Source: Pseudobutyrivibrio sp.
Lineage (GTDB): Bacteria; Bacillota; Clostridia; Lachnospirales; Lachnospiraceae
Reading direction: 5' to 3'
Length of the DNA: 64,000 bases
Assembly (NCBI RefSeq): GCF_015057185.1
Contig: NZ_SVEV01000016.1
Coordinates: 19,123-83,122 of the forward strand
The position numbers and the translations under genes are program-made. Shown here one piece after another: positions 1-7,563 of the stretch (position 1 is the first letter of the stretch; each line of letters begins with the position of its first letter). The notes below the pieces were generated by a model. The model was not told the origin of the DNA and did not search any database. It saw nothing but the letters and a program-made list of their open reading frames with translations.

Positions 1-1827
1 GACTATATGATTCATGGCAAATCCTTGAAAAACAGTAATTTCTTTGAATATTTCAAATCATATAATCCTATGTCGCCTCAGGAATATAACAAGGCTGTTG
101 ATACCATTCGTACAGATATAGGTACCATGCATATTCGAAATTCTAAGAATGAGGATTGTGTTATTTCTTACACTCCTTTAAGTAATTTAGATTCATGGTT
201 TCTTGTGGCTTATATTCCTGCAGCTGAATTAACTGTGAGCAGATCAATTGATTGGACAATATTGGGAATTGTAACACTGGGACTTGTGATTTTACTTAGT
301 TTCAATCTAATCATTCTCCGTAATTTTAATCGCAAGCTGACAATTGCTGCTAAGGCTGCAAATCAGGCAAATGAAGCTAAATCATATTTCCTATCAACTA
401 TGTCTCATGATATTAGGACTCCAATGAATGCCATAATTGGCATGAATGAAATGATTCTAAGGGATAGTAGGGATAATAGTATTCTCATGTATGCAGAAAA
501 CATTAGGGCTGCGGGGAATACACTTCTTGGAATTATTAATGATATTCTCGACTTTTCAAAGATTGAAGCAGGAAAGATGGAAGTCATTAATGTGGACTAC
601 AATTTTGTTTCCTTACTAAACGATATAGTAAACATGGTTCAGCGAAAGGCGGATGAGAAAGGACTAAACTTCCAGCTTGATGTGGATAACAATATTCCAA
701 TATGTTTGCACGGTGATGAAATACGAATTAAACAGATTATTATTAATATTCTTTCCAATGCTGTTAAATACACCAAGGAAGGTAGCGTTGTTTTCTCCAT
801 CAATAGCACTAAATGTGATGATGATTACGTAATGCTACATGTCAATGTAAAAGACACTGGTGTAGGAATCAAAAAAGAAGATCTTGATAGGCTATTCGTT
901 GCCTTCGAAAGAATTGAGGAAAAGAAAAATAGAAATATTGAAGGTACAGGCCTTGGAATGGCTATTGCCCAAAGCTTTCTTAACATGATGGATAGTAAAA
1001 TTCAGGTGGAAAGTGAGTATGGCAAAGGCTCTACATTTTCCTTTGACTTAAAGCAAAAGGTTGTGAAATGGGAACCACTTGGTGAATTTGAAGCTGCTTT
1101 TAAACGTTATCTCATGGAGAGAGAACAATATCAGGTATCCTTTGTTGCTCCAGAAGCGAAAATCCTGGTGGTTGATGATAATGAAATCAATCTAAAGGTT
1201 TTTGTAAATCTGCTTAGGGAAACAAGGATGCAAATAGATACAGCCGATAGTGGAGACTCAGCAATTGTTCTTTATAAGCGCAATTTTTATGATGTAATCT
1301 TTTTGGATCATATGATGCCAAATAAAGATGGCATCGAAACCATAAAGGAAATGAAGGAGTGTGAAGATACTCCAAACCAAAGCACCCCAATTATTTGCCT
1401 TACCGCAAATGCGGTATCTGGAATGCGGGAAATGTATATAAAAGCAGGCTTTGATGACTATCTTACAAAGCCTATTGATACCGGCAGGCTAGAGAGTATG
1501 CTTTTAAACTATTTATCCACAGACCTAGTAAAGACGCCAGAGAATGAACCGGCAAGGAAATACAGCGTTCTTGTAATTGACGAGGATATTGATTATTTGC
1601 GAAGGATAAAAGAAAAGCTGTCAGAGCTGTATGAAGTGGTGGTAGTTAAATCTACAGAACAGGCCTTGGCATATTTCAAGAATCATGAAGCTGATTTAAT
1701 ACTAATGGATTCTCAACTGCCGGAGCTTGCTAATATGGATAAAGAAAAAGTCCTAACAGGGCATTTTAAGGAGATGAGCCTAGAGGACGTTTATGCACTG
1801 GTTAATGAACGTTTTGGTCACATTTGA
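1..1827 (+). CDS. Hybrid sensor histidine kinase, 5' end cut by window edge
   Basis: Membrane sensor kinase that would autophosphorylate on His and pass phosphate to its own receiver. The frame is open to base 1, so the N-terminus is missing. Numbering from the ATG at 7: remnant of an extracytoplasmic sensor (about 1-75), one membrane helix (about 83-105), a HisKA H-box with His134 (STMSHDIRTPMNAIIG), an HATPase domain with N-box (ILSNAVKYT) and G-boxes (DTGVGI, GTGLGMA), then a receiver (about 385-505) with DD near its start and phospho-acceptor Asp434 (FLDHMMP). A second receiver-like segment (about 518-606) has the LVIDED and LILMDSQLPE strands but stops after about 90 residues, so it lacks the last third of a receiver. 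Its stop overlaps the ribosome site of the next gene, so the two are co-transcribed. The ligand is unknown. Confidence 0.9.
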   Translation, partial: DYMIHGKSLKNSNFFEYFKSYNPMSPQEYNKAVDTIRTDIGTMHIRNSKNEDCVISYTPLSNLDSWFLVAYIPAAELTVSRSIDWTILGIVTLGLVILLSFNLIILRNFNRKLTIAAKAANQANEAKSYFLSTMSHDIRTPMNAIIGMNEMILRDSRDNSILMYAENIRAAGNTLLGIINDILDFSKIEAGKMEVINVDYNFVSLLNDIVNMVQRKADEKGLNFQLDVDNNIPICLHGDEIRIKQIIINILSNAVKYTKEGSVVFSINSTKCDDDYVMLHVNVKDTGVGIKKEDLDRLFVAFERIEEKKNRNIEGTGLGMAIAQSFLNMMDSKIQVESEYGKGSTFSFDLKQKVVKWEPLGEFEAAFKRYLMEREQYQVSFVAPEAKILVVDDNEINLKVFVNLLRETRMQIDTADSGDSAIVLYKRNFYDVIFLDHMMPNKDGIETIKEMKECEDTPNQSTPIICLTANAVSGMREMYIKAGFDDYLTKPIDTGRLESMLLNYLSTDLVKTPENEPARKYSVLVIDEDIDYLRRIKEKLSELYEVVVVKSTEQALAYFKNHEADLILMDSQLPELANMDKEKVLTGHFKEMSLEDVYALVNERFGHI

Positions 1828-1838
1828 AAGGAGCGAGC

Positions 1839-3188
1839 ATGGAAAAAAACATTAAGACATTTTTTTCGAAAGCTCTTGTAGCAATGTTGATATTTAGTGC
1901 AGTCGGCTGTGGTCAGAATGAAAATCAGAACCAAATGGAGAACATATGTGACGGTGTAAAGGAAGCGGAGACAACAACTGTTTTTTCTCCTAAATTTTCA
2001 TCTGATACTGAATATAAGGTATCTGTGGTTGGAAGCTACTCCAATTTTGAATCCCTGGAAATCACTATCGAGAAATTCTATGAAGTGTATCCAAATGGAG
2101 AGATTGAGTATACATACCTTGATGATTACAGAAATACAATAGGACCGGCACTAGCAGGGCAGGAGCCACCTGATATTTATGTTGTTCAGCCATGGATGTA
2201 TGGTGATGAACAATTTACTCCTTTATTTGATGGAGCAGAGGTGCTCTCAGATCCTAAACTAGATATCAATTTAGATTGCATCCGTTCAGGCTTAAAATGG
2301 GAAATGGATAACGGAGAAATACTGACACTTCCAGTATTTGCCACATCCTGTGGAATGCTTGTTAACATGGACATTTTTGAAAAAGAAGGACTTGAGGTTC
2401 CTACAACTTTTGAAGAATTAAAGGCTGTATGTGAAAAGCTAAAGGAAGCAGGCTATGAATCTCCATTAATGGGAGCAAATACAACCACAACACCGGGTAT
2501 TGCCTATAGCTTTGGCTATCCTATGTTTGCAAAAACAGTGAAGGAAGACAAAAGTGTCGAGGACGATTTAAATAATCTTGTTCCTTCAGCTGGTGAAGCT
2601 ATGCGAGTATCTCTTGAACGTTTAAAAGAACTTGTGGATTCTGGATGTATAGATATAGAAAAATGTACTGAGGAAATCGAGGATGATTACAATGCGGTTG
2701 TTATGAGATTTTTTGAAGGGGATGTTCCAATGATGTTATGTTCTGGAGATGTTGTTTCTGGAACAAAAAAACGTGAAGGTCAGTCGGAAGCCTTTGCTGC
2801 AAATCCTTTCAAGTATAGTTTTTATATTGCACCTTCAGGAGATGATGGGGGTTATTATATGGATTCAGTTTCCATATTATTCTGTGTAAATAAAAACAGC
2901 TCAAATCTTGATATGACCAATGAGTTTATTAGGTTCCTAACAAGTGAAGATGAGCTCGGACTTATGGCACAAGAAAAAAGACTTATACCCCCTACCAAGG
3001 ACTATTCAGTGGATGAAGTCTATGCTTCATTAGCGGAATTTCCAGAGGATAGAACCATTAATTTTAGAGACATAGAGCTTCTTGATACTACTGTAAAACA
3101 GTATCGAGCTGCAGCCTACGCAGTTGTAAATGGCGAAATGACTGTGGATGAAGCAGTGGCTAATTATGGCACAATACCAACGGAGTAG
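1839..3188 (+). CDS. Extracellular solute-binding lipoprotein (ABC-type family 1)
   Basis: Predicted surface lipoprotein of the sugar-type solute-binding family. The ATG at 1839 is preferred over a TTG at 1824 because AAAGGAG sits just upstream of it. The signal peptide ends in a lipobox (AVGC, Cys24). The mature part has family-like segments: an early strand around VVGSYSNFESLEI, then QEPPDIYVVQPW, LPVFATSCGMLVNMDIF and a C-terminal MTVDEAVANY. No ABC permease or ATPase genes accompany it. It lies between a sensor kinase and an Hpt/response-regulator pair, so I infer that it presents a ligand to the kinase sensor domain rather than feeding a transporter. It ends one base before the convergent Hpt gene. 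Confidence 0.85.
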   Translation: MEKNIKTFFSKALVAMLIFSAVGCGQNENQNQMENICDGVKEAETTTVFSPKFSSDTEYKVSVVGSYSNFESLEITIEKFYEVYPNGEIEYTYLDDYRNTIGPALAGQEPPDIYVVQPWMYGDEQFTPLFDGAEVLSDPKLDINLDCIRSGLKWEMDNGEILTLPVFATSCGMLVNMDIFEKEGLEVPTTFEELKAVCEKLKEAGYESPLMGANTTTTPGIAYSFGYPMFAKTVKEDKSVEDDLNNLVPSAGEAMRVSLERLKELVDSGCIDIEKCTEEIEDDYNAVVMRFFEGDVPMMLCSGDVVSGTKKREGQSEAFAANPFKYSFYIAPSGDDGGYYMDSVSILFCVNKNSSNLDMTNEFIRFLTSEDELGLMAQEKRLIPPTKDYSVDEVYASLAEFPEDRTINFRDIELLDTTVKQYRAAAYAVVNGEMTVDEAVANYGTIPTE

Positions 3189-3189
3189 T

Positions 3190-3771
3190 TTAGAGCTGTT
3201 TTTGTATTTCTAGGGCAAGCTCCTTTGCTTCGTCATAGTCAAGATTGGAAACAAGCTTGTCTAAGGCTGTTATTTGTGCATAAAGCTCTTTGGTGCAATT
3301 GTAAGAAAGAAGCTGCTTGGCTGCATCCTCAGCGGTACCTAGGTCAAAATCATCTACAGCCTTGATGAGCTTATTTAATGTGGCTGTTATTTCAGCCCTG
3401 TCAAAACTGATATTAATATTAGGGCCCTTTATAGCAAATGGTGCAAGATAAGGCTTTAATGCTTTGAAGGTATTTAAGACACCTGGAGTAAGAGCTTTAA
3501 TTTGCTCAATATTATTGTCCTTGCCTAATTTTTCTAGATTAAAGAATTCTTCACCAAGGCTTATGGCACCAATCATACGACAGGTTGTTTTGAGAGAATG
3601 TACCTCTATAGTGTAGTTTTGGATGTTTTCCTGTGAAAGGTAAGTCTCTACAAGGTTAATTTTGTCATCCATAAGTTTGTACACATCACCAAGAAGTTCA
3701 ATAAAGAGTTCTTTAGAACCAGAGTTTTTGATAGCTTTTTCAATATCAATACCAGGAATGTTAATGTTCAT
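3190..3771 (-). CDS. Hpt (histidine phosphotransfer) domain protein
   Basis: Likely phosphorelay intermediate moving phosphate between the hybrid kinase receiver and the downstream response regulator. The start at 3771 (MNINIPGID) is preferred over a longer frame because GGAGG lies just upstream. The helical Hpt bundle carries the phospho-acceptor His58 in EVHSLKTTCRMIGA, followed by a helix with GEEFFNLEKLGKD, as in ArcB/BarA-type Hpt domains. The remaining roughly 90 residues form a second helical segment without a second Hpt histidine. The gene is convergent with the solute-binding lipoprotein and divergent from the HD-GYP regulator 100 bp away. Confidence 0.8.
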   Translation of the reverse strand: MNINIPGIDIEKAIKNSGSKELFIELLGDVYKLMDDKINLVETYLSQENIQNYTIEVHSLKTTCRMIGAISLGEEFFNLEKLGKDNNIEQIKALTPGVLNTFKALKPYLAPFAIKGPNINISFDRAEITATLNKLIKAVDDFDLGTAEDAAKQLLSYNCTKELYAQITALDKLVSNLDYDEAKELALEIQKQL

Positions 3772-3870
3772 AGATGGCCCTCCATGTTTTGAGTATACCA
3801 CTATTAAAATGAGGTATAAACAGGTGTAAAATATCATTGCATAGAAGGAATTGTCATCGGGGAGGTTAAA

Positions 3871-4860
3871 ATGATTCCACAGATTGTAGTTATAGACGAC
3901 GATCCTATAATTTTAAAAAGAGCTTGGAATACTCTTACAAGTGCGGGACTTAAAGCGGTGGTTTTGAAATCCGGAAAAGCGCTCCTAGAGTATATAAAAG
4001 ATAATCAGGCACCAGACCTTATTTTGATGGATATTAGTATGCCTGAGATGGACGGTTTTGAGACACTTAAGGAATTAAAAAAGTGTGAGGGCAGCTGGAG
4101 AGACACTCCTGTGATTTTCTTAACTGGAAATGAAGATGAAGACACTGAAACAAAGGGACTTTCCCTTGGGGCAATGGATTTTATTAGAAAGCCATTTGTT
4201 GCCAGTGTACTTGTGCTTCGTGTTAAACATGCTGTTGAGCTAGTAAGACTCCAGAGAAATCTTGAGGACATGGTAGAGGAGAAAACACGGGAGAATGAGA
4301 ATCTTTTTCTACATGTCGTGGAAAGTCTGGCAGATGCCATTGATGCTAAAGATAATTACACAAAAGGTCATTCAGGACGAGTAGCTACTTATTCTAAGGA
4401 AATAGCAAAAAGATATGGATATGACGAGAAACGTCAGGAACAGATTTTTATGATGGGGCTACTTCACGACGTAGGGAAAATTGGAGTTCCCGATGAAGTG
4501 ATTAATAAGCCTGGTCGCCTTACAGATGAGGAGTTTGCAAAAATAAAGAAGCACCCAGGAATTGGTGGAAAGATTCTTGGTAACATAAAGGAAATGCCTG
4601 AGCTTGCAGCAGGAGCCAAATGGCATCACGAAAGATATGATGGCAAGGGATATCCAGAAGGACTATCCGGTGAAGACATTCCTGAAGAGGCAAGAATCAT
4701 TGCAGTGGCAGATGCATACGATGCCATGACCAGTACTAGAAGCTACAGAGGGGCGCTTCCACTTGAGGTAGTTCGAGGTGAAATTGAAAAGGGAAAAGGA
4801 AGTCAATTTGATCCAAAGTTTGCGGATATCATGCTTGAAATGTTAAACACAATATCATAA
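3871..4860 (+). CDS. Response regulator with HD-GYP output, c-di-GMP phosphodiesterase
   Basis: Two-domain cytoplasmic regulator, 329 aa. The N-terminal receiver (1-125) has the acidic cluster DDD, phospho-acceptor Asp54 (LILMDISMPEMDG) and a KP motif (RKPF). The C-terminal HD-GYP domain (about 145-325) has the HD pair His199-Asp200 in LLHDVGKIG and the GYP signature in YDGKGYPEGL, followed by ADAYDAMTS. HD-GYP proteins hydrolyse cyclic di-GMP, so this is the probable output of the kinase/Hpt relay. GGGGAGG sits 8 bases before the ATG. Confidence 0.93.
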   Translation: MIPQIVVIDDDPIILKRAWNTLTSAGLKAVVLKSGKALLEYIKDNQAPDLILMDISMPEMDGFETLKELKKCEGSWRDTPVIFLTGNEDEDTETKGLSLGAMDFIRKPFVASVLVLRVKHAVELVRLQRNLEDMVEEKTRENENLFLHVVESLADAIDAKDNYTKGHSGRVATYSKEIAKRYGYDEKRQEQIFMMGLLHDVGKIGVPDEVINKPGRLTDEEFAKIKKHPGIGGKILGNIKEMPELAAGAKWHHERYDGKGYPEGLSGEDIPEEARIIAVADAYDAMTSTRSYRGALPLEVVRGEIEKGKGSQFDPKFADIMLEMLNTIS

Positions 4861-4906
4861 ACTAATATCCATTGAAATAGAGTATTTACAATAGGAAGAA
4901 GAGCAT

Positions 4907-6391
4907 ATGGGAAAAATAGGATTTAGTAACGAAAAATACACAGAAATGCAGTCAAAAAACATTAGAGACCGCATCGATCAATTTGGTGGAAAGCTTTACC
5001 TTGAGTTCGGCGGAAAGCTTTTTGATGATTATCATGCTTCTAGAGTTTTACCAGGATTTAAGCCTGATGCAAAAATAACAATGCTCAAGGAGTTAGCTGA
5101 CAAAACAGAAATTGTTATTGCTATCAAGGCTGGGGACATTGAGAAAAATAAGGTTCGTGGAGATATTGGTATCACTTATGATATGGACCTTCTTAGACTT
5201 ATTGATGCATTTACTAGCTACGGATTATATGTAGGCTCAGTTGTTCTTACACAGTTTGCTGAGCAGCCATCTGCAGTTGCATACGAGAAAAAGCTTAAAG
5301 CTCTTGGATTAAAGGTTTATAGACACTATATTATTCCAGGTTATCCATCAAATATTCCTTTCATCGTTTCAGATGAAGGATTTGGAAAGAATGATTACAT
5401 TGAGACAACACGTCCACTTGTAGTTGTTACCGCTCCAGGGCCAGGTTCAGGAAAGATGGCTACATGCCTTTCACAGCTTTACCATGAGTCAAAGCGTGGT
5501 GTAAAGGCTGGATATGCTAAGTTCGAGACATTCCCAATTTGGAATTTGCCACTTAATCATCCAGTAAACCTTGCATATGAGGCAGCTACAGCTGACTTAA
5601 ATGATGTTAATATGATTGACCCATTCCATTTAGAGGCTTATGGAAAGACAGTGGTTAACTATAACCGTGACGTTGAGGTATTCCCAGTTCTCAAGGCTAT
5701 GTTTGAGAAGATTTCAGGGGAGTCTCCATACAAGTCACCTACTGACATGGGTGTTAATATGGCAGGAAATGCAATCATCGATGATGATGCATGTAGAAGT
5801 GCTTCTAATCAGGAAATCATTAGAAGATACTATGAGGCTACAGTTGCAAAGCGTAAGGGTGACGGAGCTGATTCTGCAATCCAGAAGCTTGAGCTTCTCA
5901 TGGAAAAGGCTGGTATTTCGGTATCTGATAGACCTGTTGTTGCAGCAGCTAATATTAAGGCGGATCAGATTGGTGTTCCATGTGCAGCAATGGAGCTACC
6001 TGATGGCAAAATCATCACAGGAAAGACTTCAGAGATGCTTGGTGCTTCTTCAGCAATGATTCTCAACGCATTGAAGTATCTTGCTAAGATTCCTGATGAG
6101 GTTAAATTGATTTCACCAGAGGTTCTTACACCTATCATGACCCTAAAGACAAATTACTTGGGAGATAACAACCCACATCTTCATTTGAACGAGCTTTTAA
6201 TTGCTCTTTCAATGGAAGCTATCAGCAGTGAAGATGCTAAGAAAGCATACGATTGTCTTCCTGAATTAGTAGGTGCAGAGGTTCACTCCTCAGTAATCCT
6301 TGCTTCAGTAGACGTTGGAGTATTCAAGCAGCTTGGCACTCACTTGACATGTGAGCCACGCTACGAAGGTAACAAATTGTACCACGAGTAA
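4907..6391 (+). CDS. DUF1846 domain-containing protein
   Basis: Full-length member (494 aa) of the DUF1846 family, which is widespread in Firmicutes and has no settled biochemical role that I know of. Recognisable segments are the N-terminal GFSNEKYTEMQS and FGGKLFDDYHASRVLPGF, the internal TAPGPGSGKMATCLSQLYHE (phosphate-binding-loop-like), and DMGVNMAGNAI. Codon use is rich in the favoured codons seen in gap and pgk, which suggests high expression. It follows the HD-GYP gene by 46 bases but shares no obvious function with it. It is convergent with dmkA. Confidence 0.9.
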   Translation: MGKIGFSNEKYTEMQSKNIRDRIDQFGGKLYLEFGGKLFDDYHASRVLPGFKPDAKITMLKELADKTEIVIAIKAGDIEKNKVRGDIGITYDMDLLRLIDAFTSYGLYVGSVVLTQFAEQPSAVAYEKKLKALGLKVYRHYIIPGYPSNIPFIVSDEGFGKNDYIETTRPLVVVTAPGPGSGKMATCLSQLYHESKRGVKAGYAKFETFPIWNLPLNHPVNLAYEAATADLNDVNMIDPFHLEAYGKTVVNYNRDVEVFPVLKAMFEKISGESPYKSPTDMGVNMAGNAIIDDDACRSASNQEIIRRYYEATVAKRKGDGADSAIQKLELLMEKAGISVSDRPVVAAANIKADQIGVPCAAMELPDGKIITGKTSEMLGASSAMILNALKYLAKIPDEVKLISPEVLTPIMTLKTNYLGDNNPHLHLNELLIALSMEAISSEDAKKAYDCLPELVGAEVHSSVILASVDVGVFKQLGTHLTCEPRYEGNKLYHE

Positions 6392-6429
6392 TTGGAGAGG
6401 ATTTCGTTCTCCTTCGAAACGTATATTGC

Positions 6430-7329
6430 CTAGCACCAAATCCCTAGCAATATTGATACAAAATAAGCAGAATTAATAATTACATAGTTTTTAATTGAGC
6501 AGATGAAGGTTTTTTCTTTTATCTGCTCTTTTTTGAATGCGCGAATATTTTTTTCTACTGGAATAATAGAAAGCAAGAACACTAGGCTGATAGGGCTAAG
6601 TATTTTAAACACCACCATTAGTATTACAGAAGCGTAGCAGCAATAATATAAAATTCCAAAGAAGCCAGTGGCTGTTTTTTGACCTATGTAATGAACTATA
6701 GTTAATCTATTTACAGCCTCATCTTTTTTTACATCACAGGTATTGTTTGCAAGCATAATATTTGATGTAGTAAAGGTCATAACAAGTGAAAATAGGAAAA
6801 AGCTAATAAGTGGCATTACTTCTAAAGATAAGCTGATTGTCTTTAGTGATAAATCAAGTGAAAGATAGTAGGTTGGATTATTAATGTAAAGCATTAAAAA
6901 TGGAATAAACATACCATATGCGATTCCTGAAAAGACTTCACCTAGTGGAATTCTAGAGATAGGAATAGGTCCAAAGGTGTAAAAAATTCCAAGCATAAAG
7001 CAGAATGCACCAAGTAACAGAACAACTATACCTGTTTTGTATGCTAAATATAAACCTAAGATTGTGCTGATAGAAAGCATAGTGATTATTGCAATAAATG
7101 CATTTTTTCTTTTTATAGGCAGCATCTCTGGATAGTCCTTGCTATCAATGTAGTTGTTTATACCTGTAGTAGTAAGATCAAATATAAACATAGAAAAAAA
7201 GAACACTACCATCAATGGAGCATTAATAGGTTGTTTGGTGTATAAAATGAATGCAAGTGTGTTTATAAAAGCAAATAAACTAGTAATCTTTGTTTGAATT
7301 TCTACGAATTTTAAAAATCTCTTTATCAT
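6430..7329 (-). CDS. dmkA: UbiA-family prenyltransferase (EET-type DmkA)
   Basis: Integral membrane enzyme that would prenylate 1,4-dihydroxy-2-naphthoate to make demethylmenaquinone. The start at 7329 (MIKRFLKF) is chosen because GGAAGGA lies about 10 bases upstream; an upstream ATG lacks such a site. There are eight or nine hydrophobic segments. The first Asp-rich motif is GINNYIDSKD (Asn58, Asp62, Asp65) and the second is NTCDVKKDEA, both needed for prenyl diphosphate/Mg2+ binding in UbiA enzymes. It is divergent from ndh2, and its neighbours include a polyprenyl diphosphate synthase, as in the Listeria EET locus. A generic MenA role is the alternative. Confidence 0.85.
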   Translation of the reverse strand: MIKRFLKFVEIQTKITSLFAFINTLAFILYTKQPINAPLMVVFFFSMFIFDLTTTGINNYIDSKDYPEMLPIKRKNAFIAIITMLSISTILGLYLAYKTGIVVLLLGAFCFMLGIFYTFGPIPISRIPLGEVFSGIAYGMFIPFLMLYINNPTYYLSLDLSLKTISLSLEVMPLISFFLFSLVMTFTTSNIMLANNTCDVKKDEAVNRLTIVHYIGQKTATGFFGILYYCCYASVILMVVFKILSPISLVFLLSIIPVEKNIRAFKKEQIKEKTFICSIKNYVIINSAYFVSILLGIWC

Positions 7330-7431
7330 ATAACTAAATTCCTTCCAAATAGATAATTTTGACCACAAATCAATATATATGTCTCATGGTTAGGCAACAA
7401 ATAATTAAAATAGTTGCATCTAATTAAATTG

Positions 7432-7449
7432 TTGTTAAATTAATAACAT
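7432..7449. promoter_or_regulatory. Candidate Rex (NADH-sensing repressor) operator
   Basis: The 18-bp site reads TTGTTAA, four bases, ATAACAT. The clostridial Rex consensus as I know it is TTGTTAA-N4-TTAACAA, so 12 of 14 specified positions match. It lies 7 bp upstream of the -35 hexamer of the ndh2 promoter, and the -35 itself begins another TTGTTAA half-site. A 9-bp inverted repeat (ATAGTTGCA at 7410-7418, TGCAACTAT at 7464-7472) brackets the same region. Control of an NADH dehydrogenase operon by NADH/NAD+ would be logical. This is inferred from sequence only. Confidence 0.45.
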
Positions 7450-7455
7450 AAAATA

Positions 7456-7484
7456 TTGTTAAGTGCAACTATTCATGTTATAAT
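7456..7484 (+). promoter_or_regulatory. Sigma-A-type promoter for the ndh2/EET operon
   Basis: TTGTTA (7456-7461) and a perfect TATAAT (7479-7484) are separated by 17 bp. The predicted start is about 70 bases before the ndh2 ATG. Confidence 0.7.
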
Positions 7485-7563
7485 GCATTCCTAAAAACGA
7501 TGACGCACAATAATATTGCGCACGATTTGCATAATGTATAAAAAAGGAAGAAAGGAATTAACC

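Noticed and set aside
5640..6059. 139-codon frame inside the DUF1846 gene
   Set aside because: Shadow frame of a highly codon-biased gene; the protein has no plausible start site or composition.
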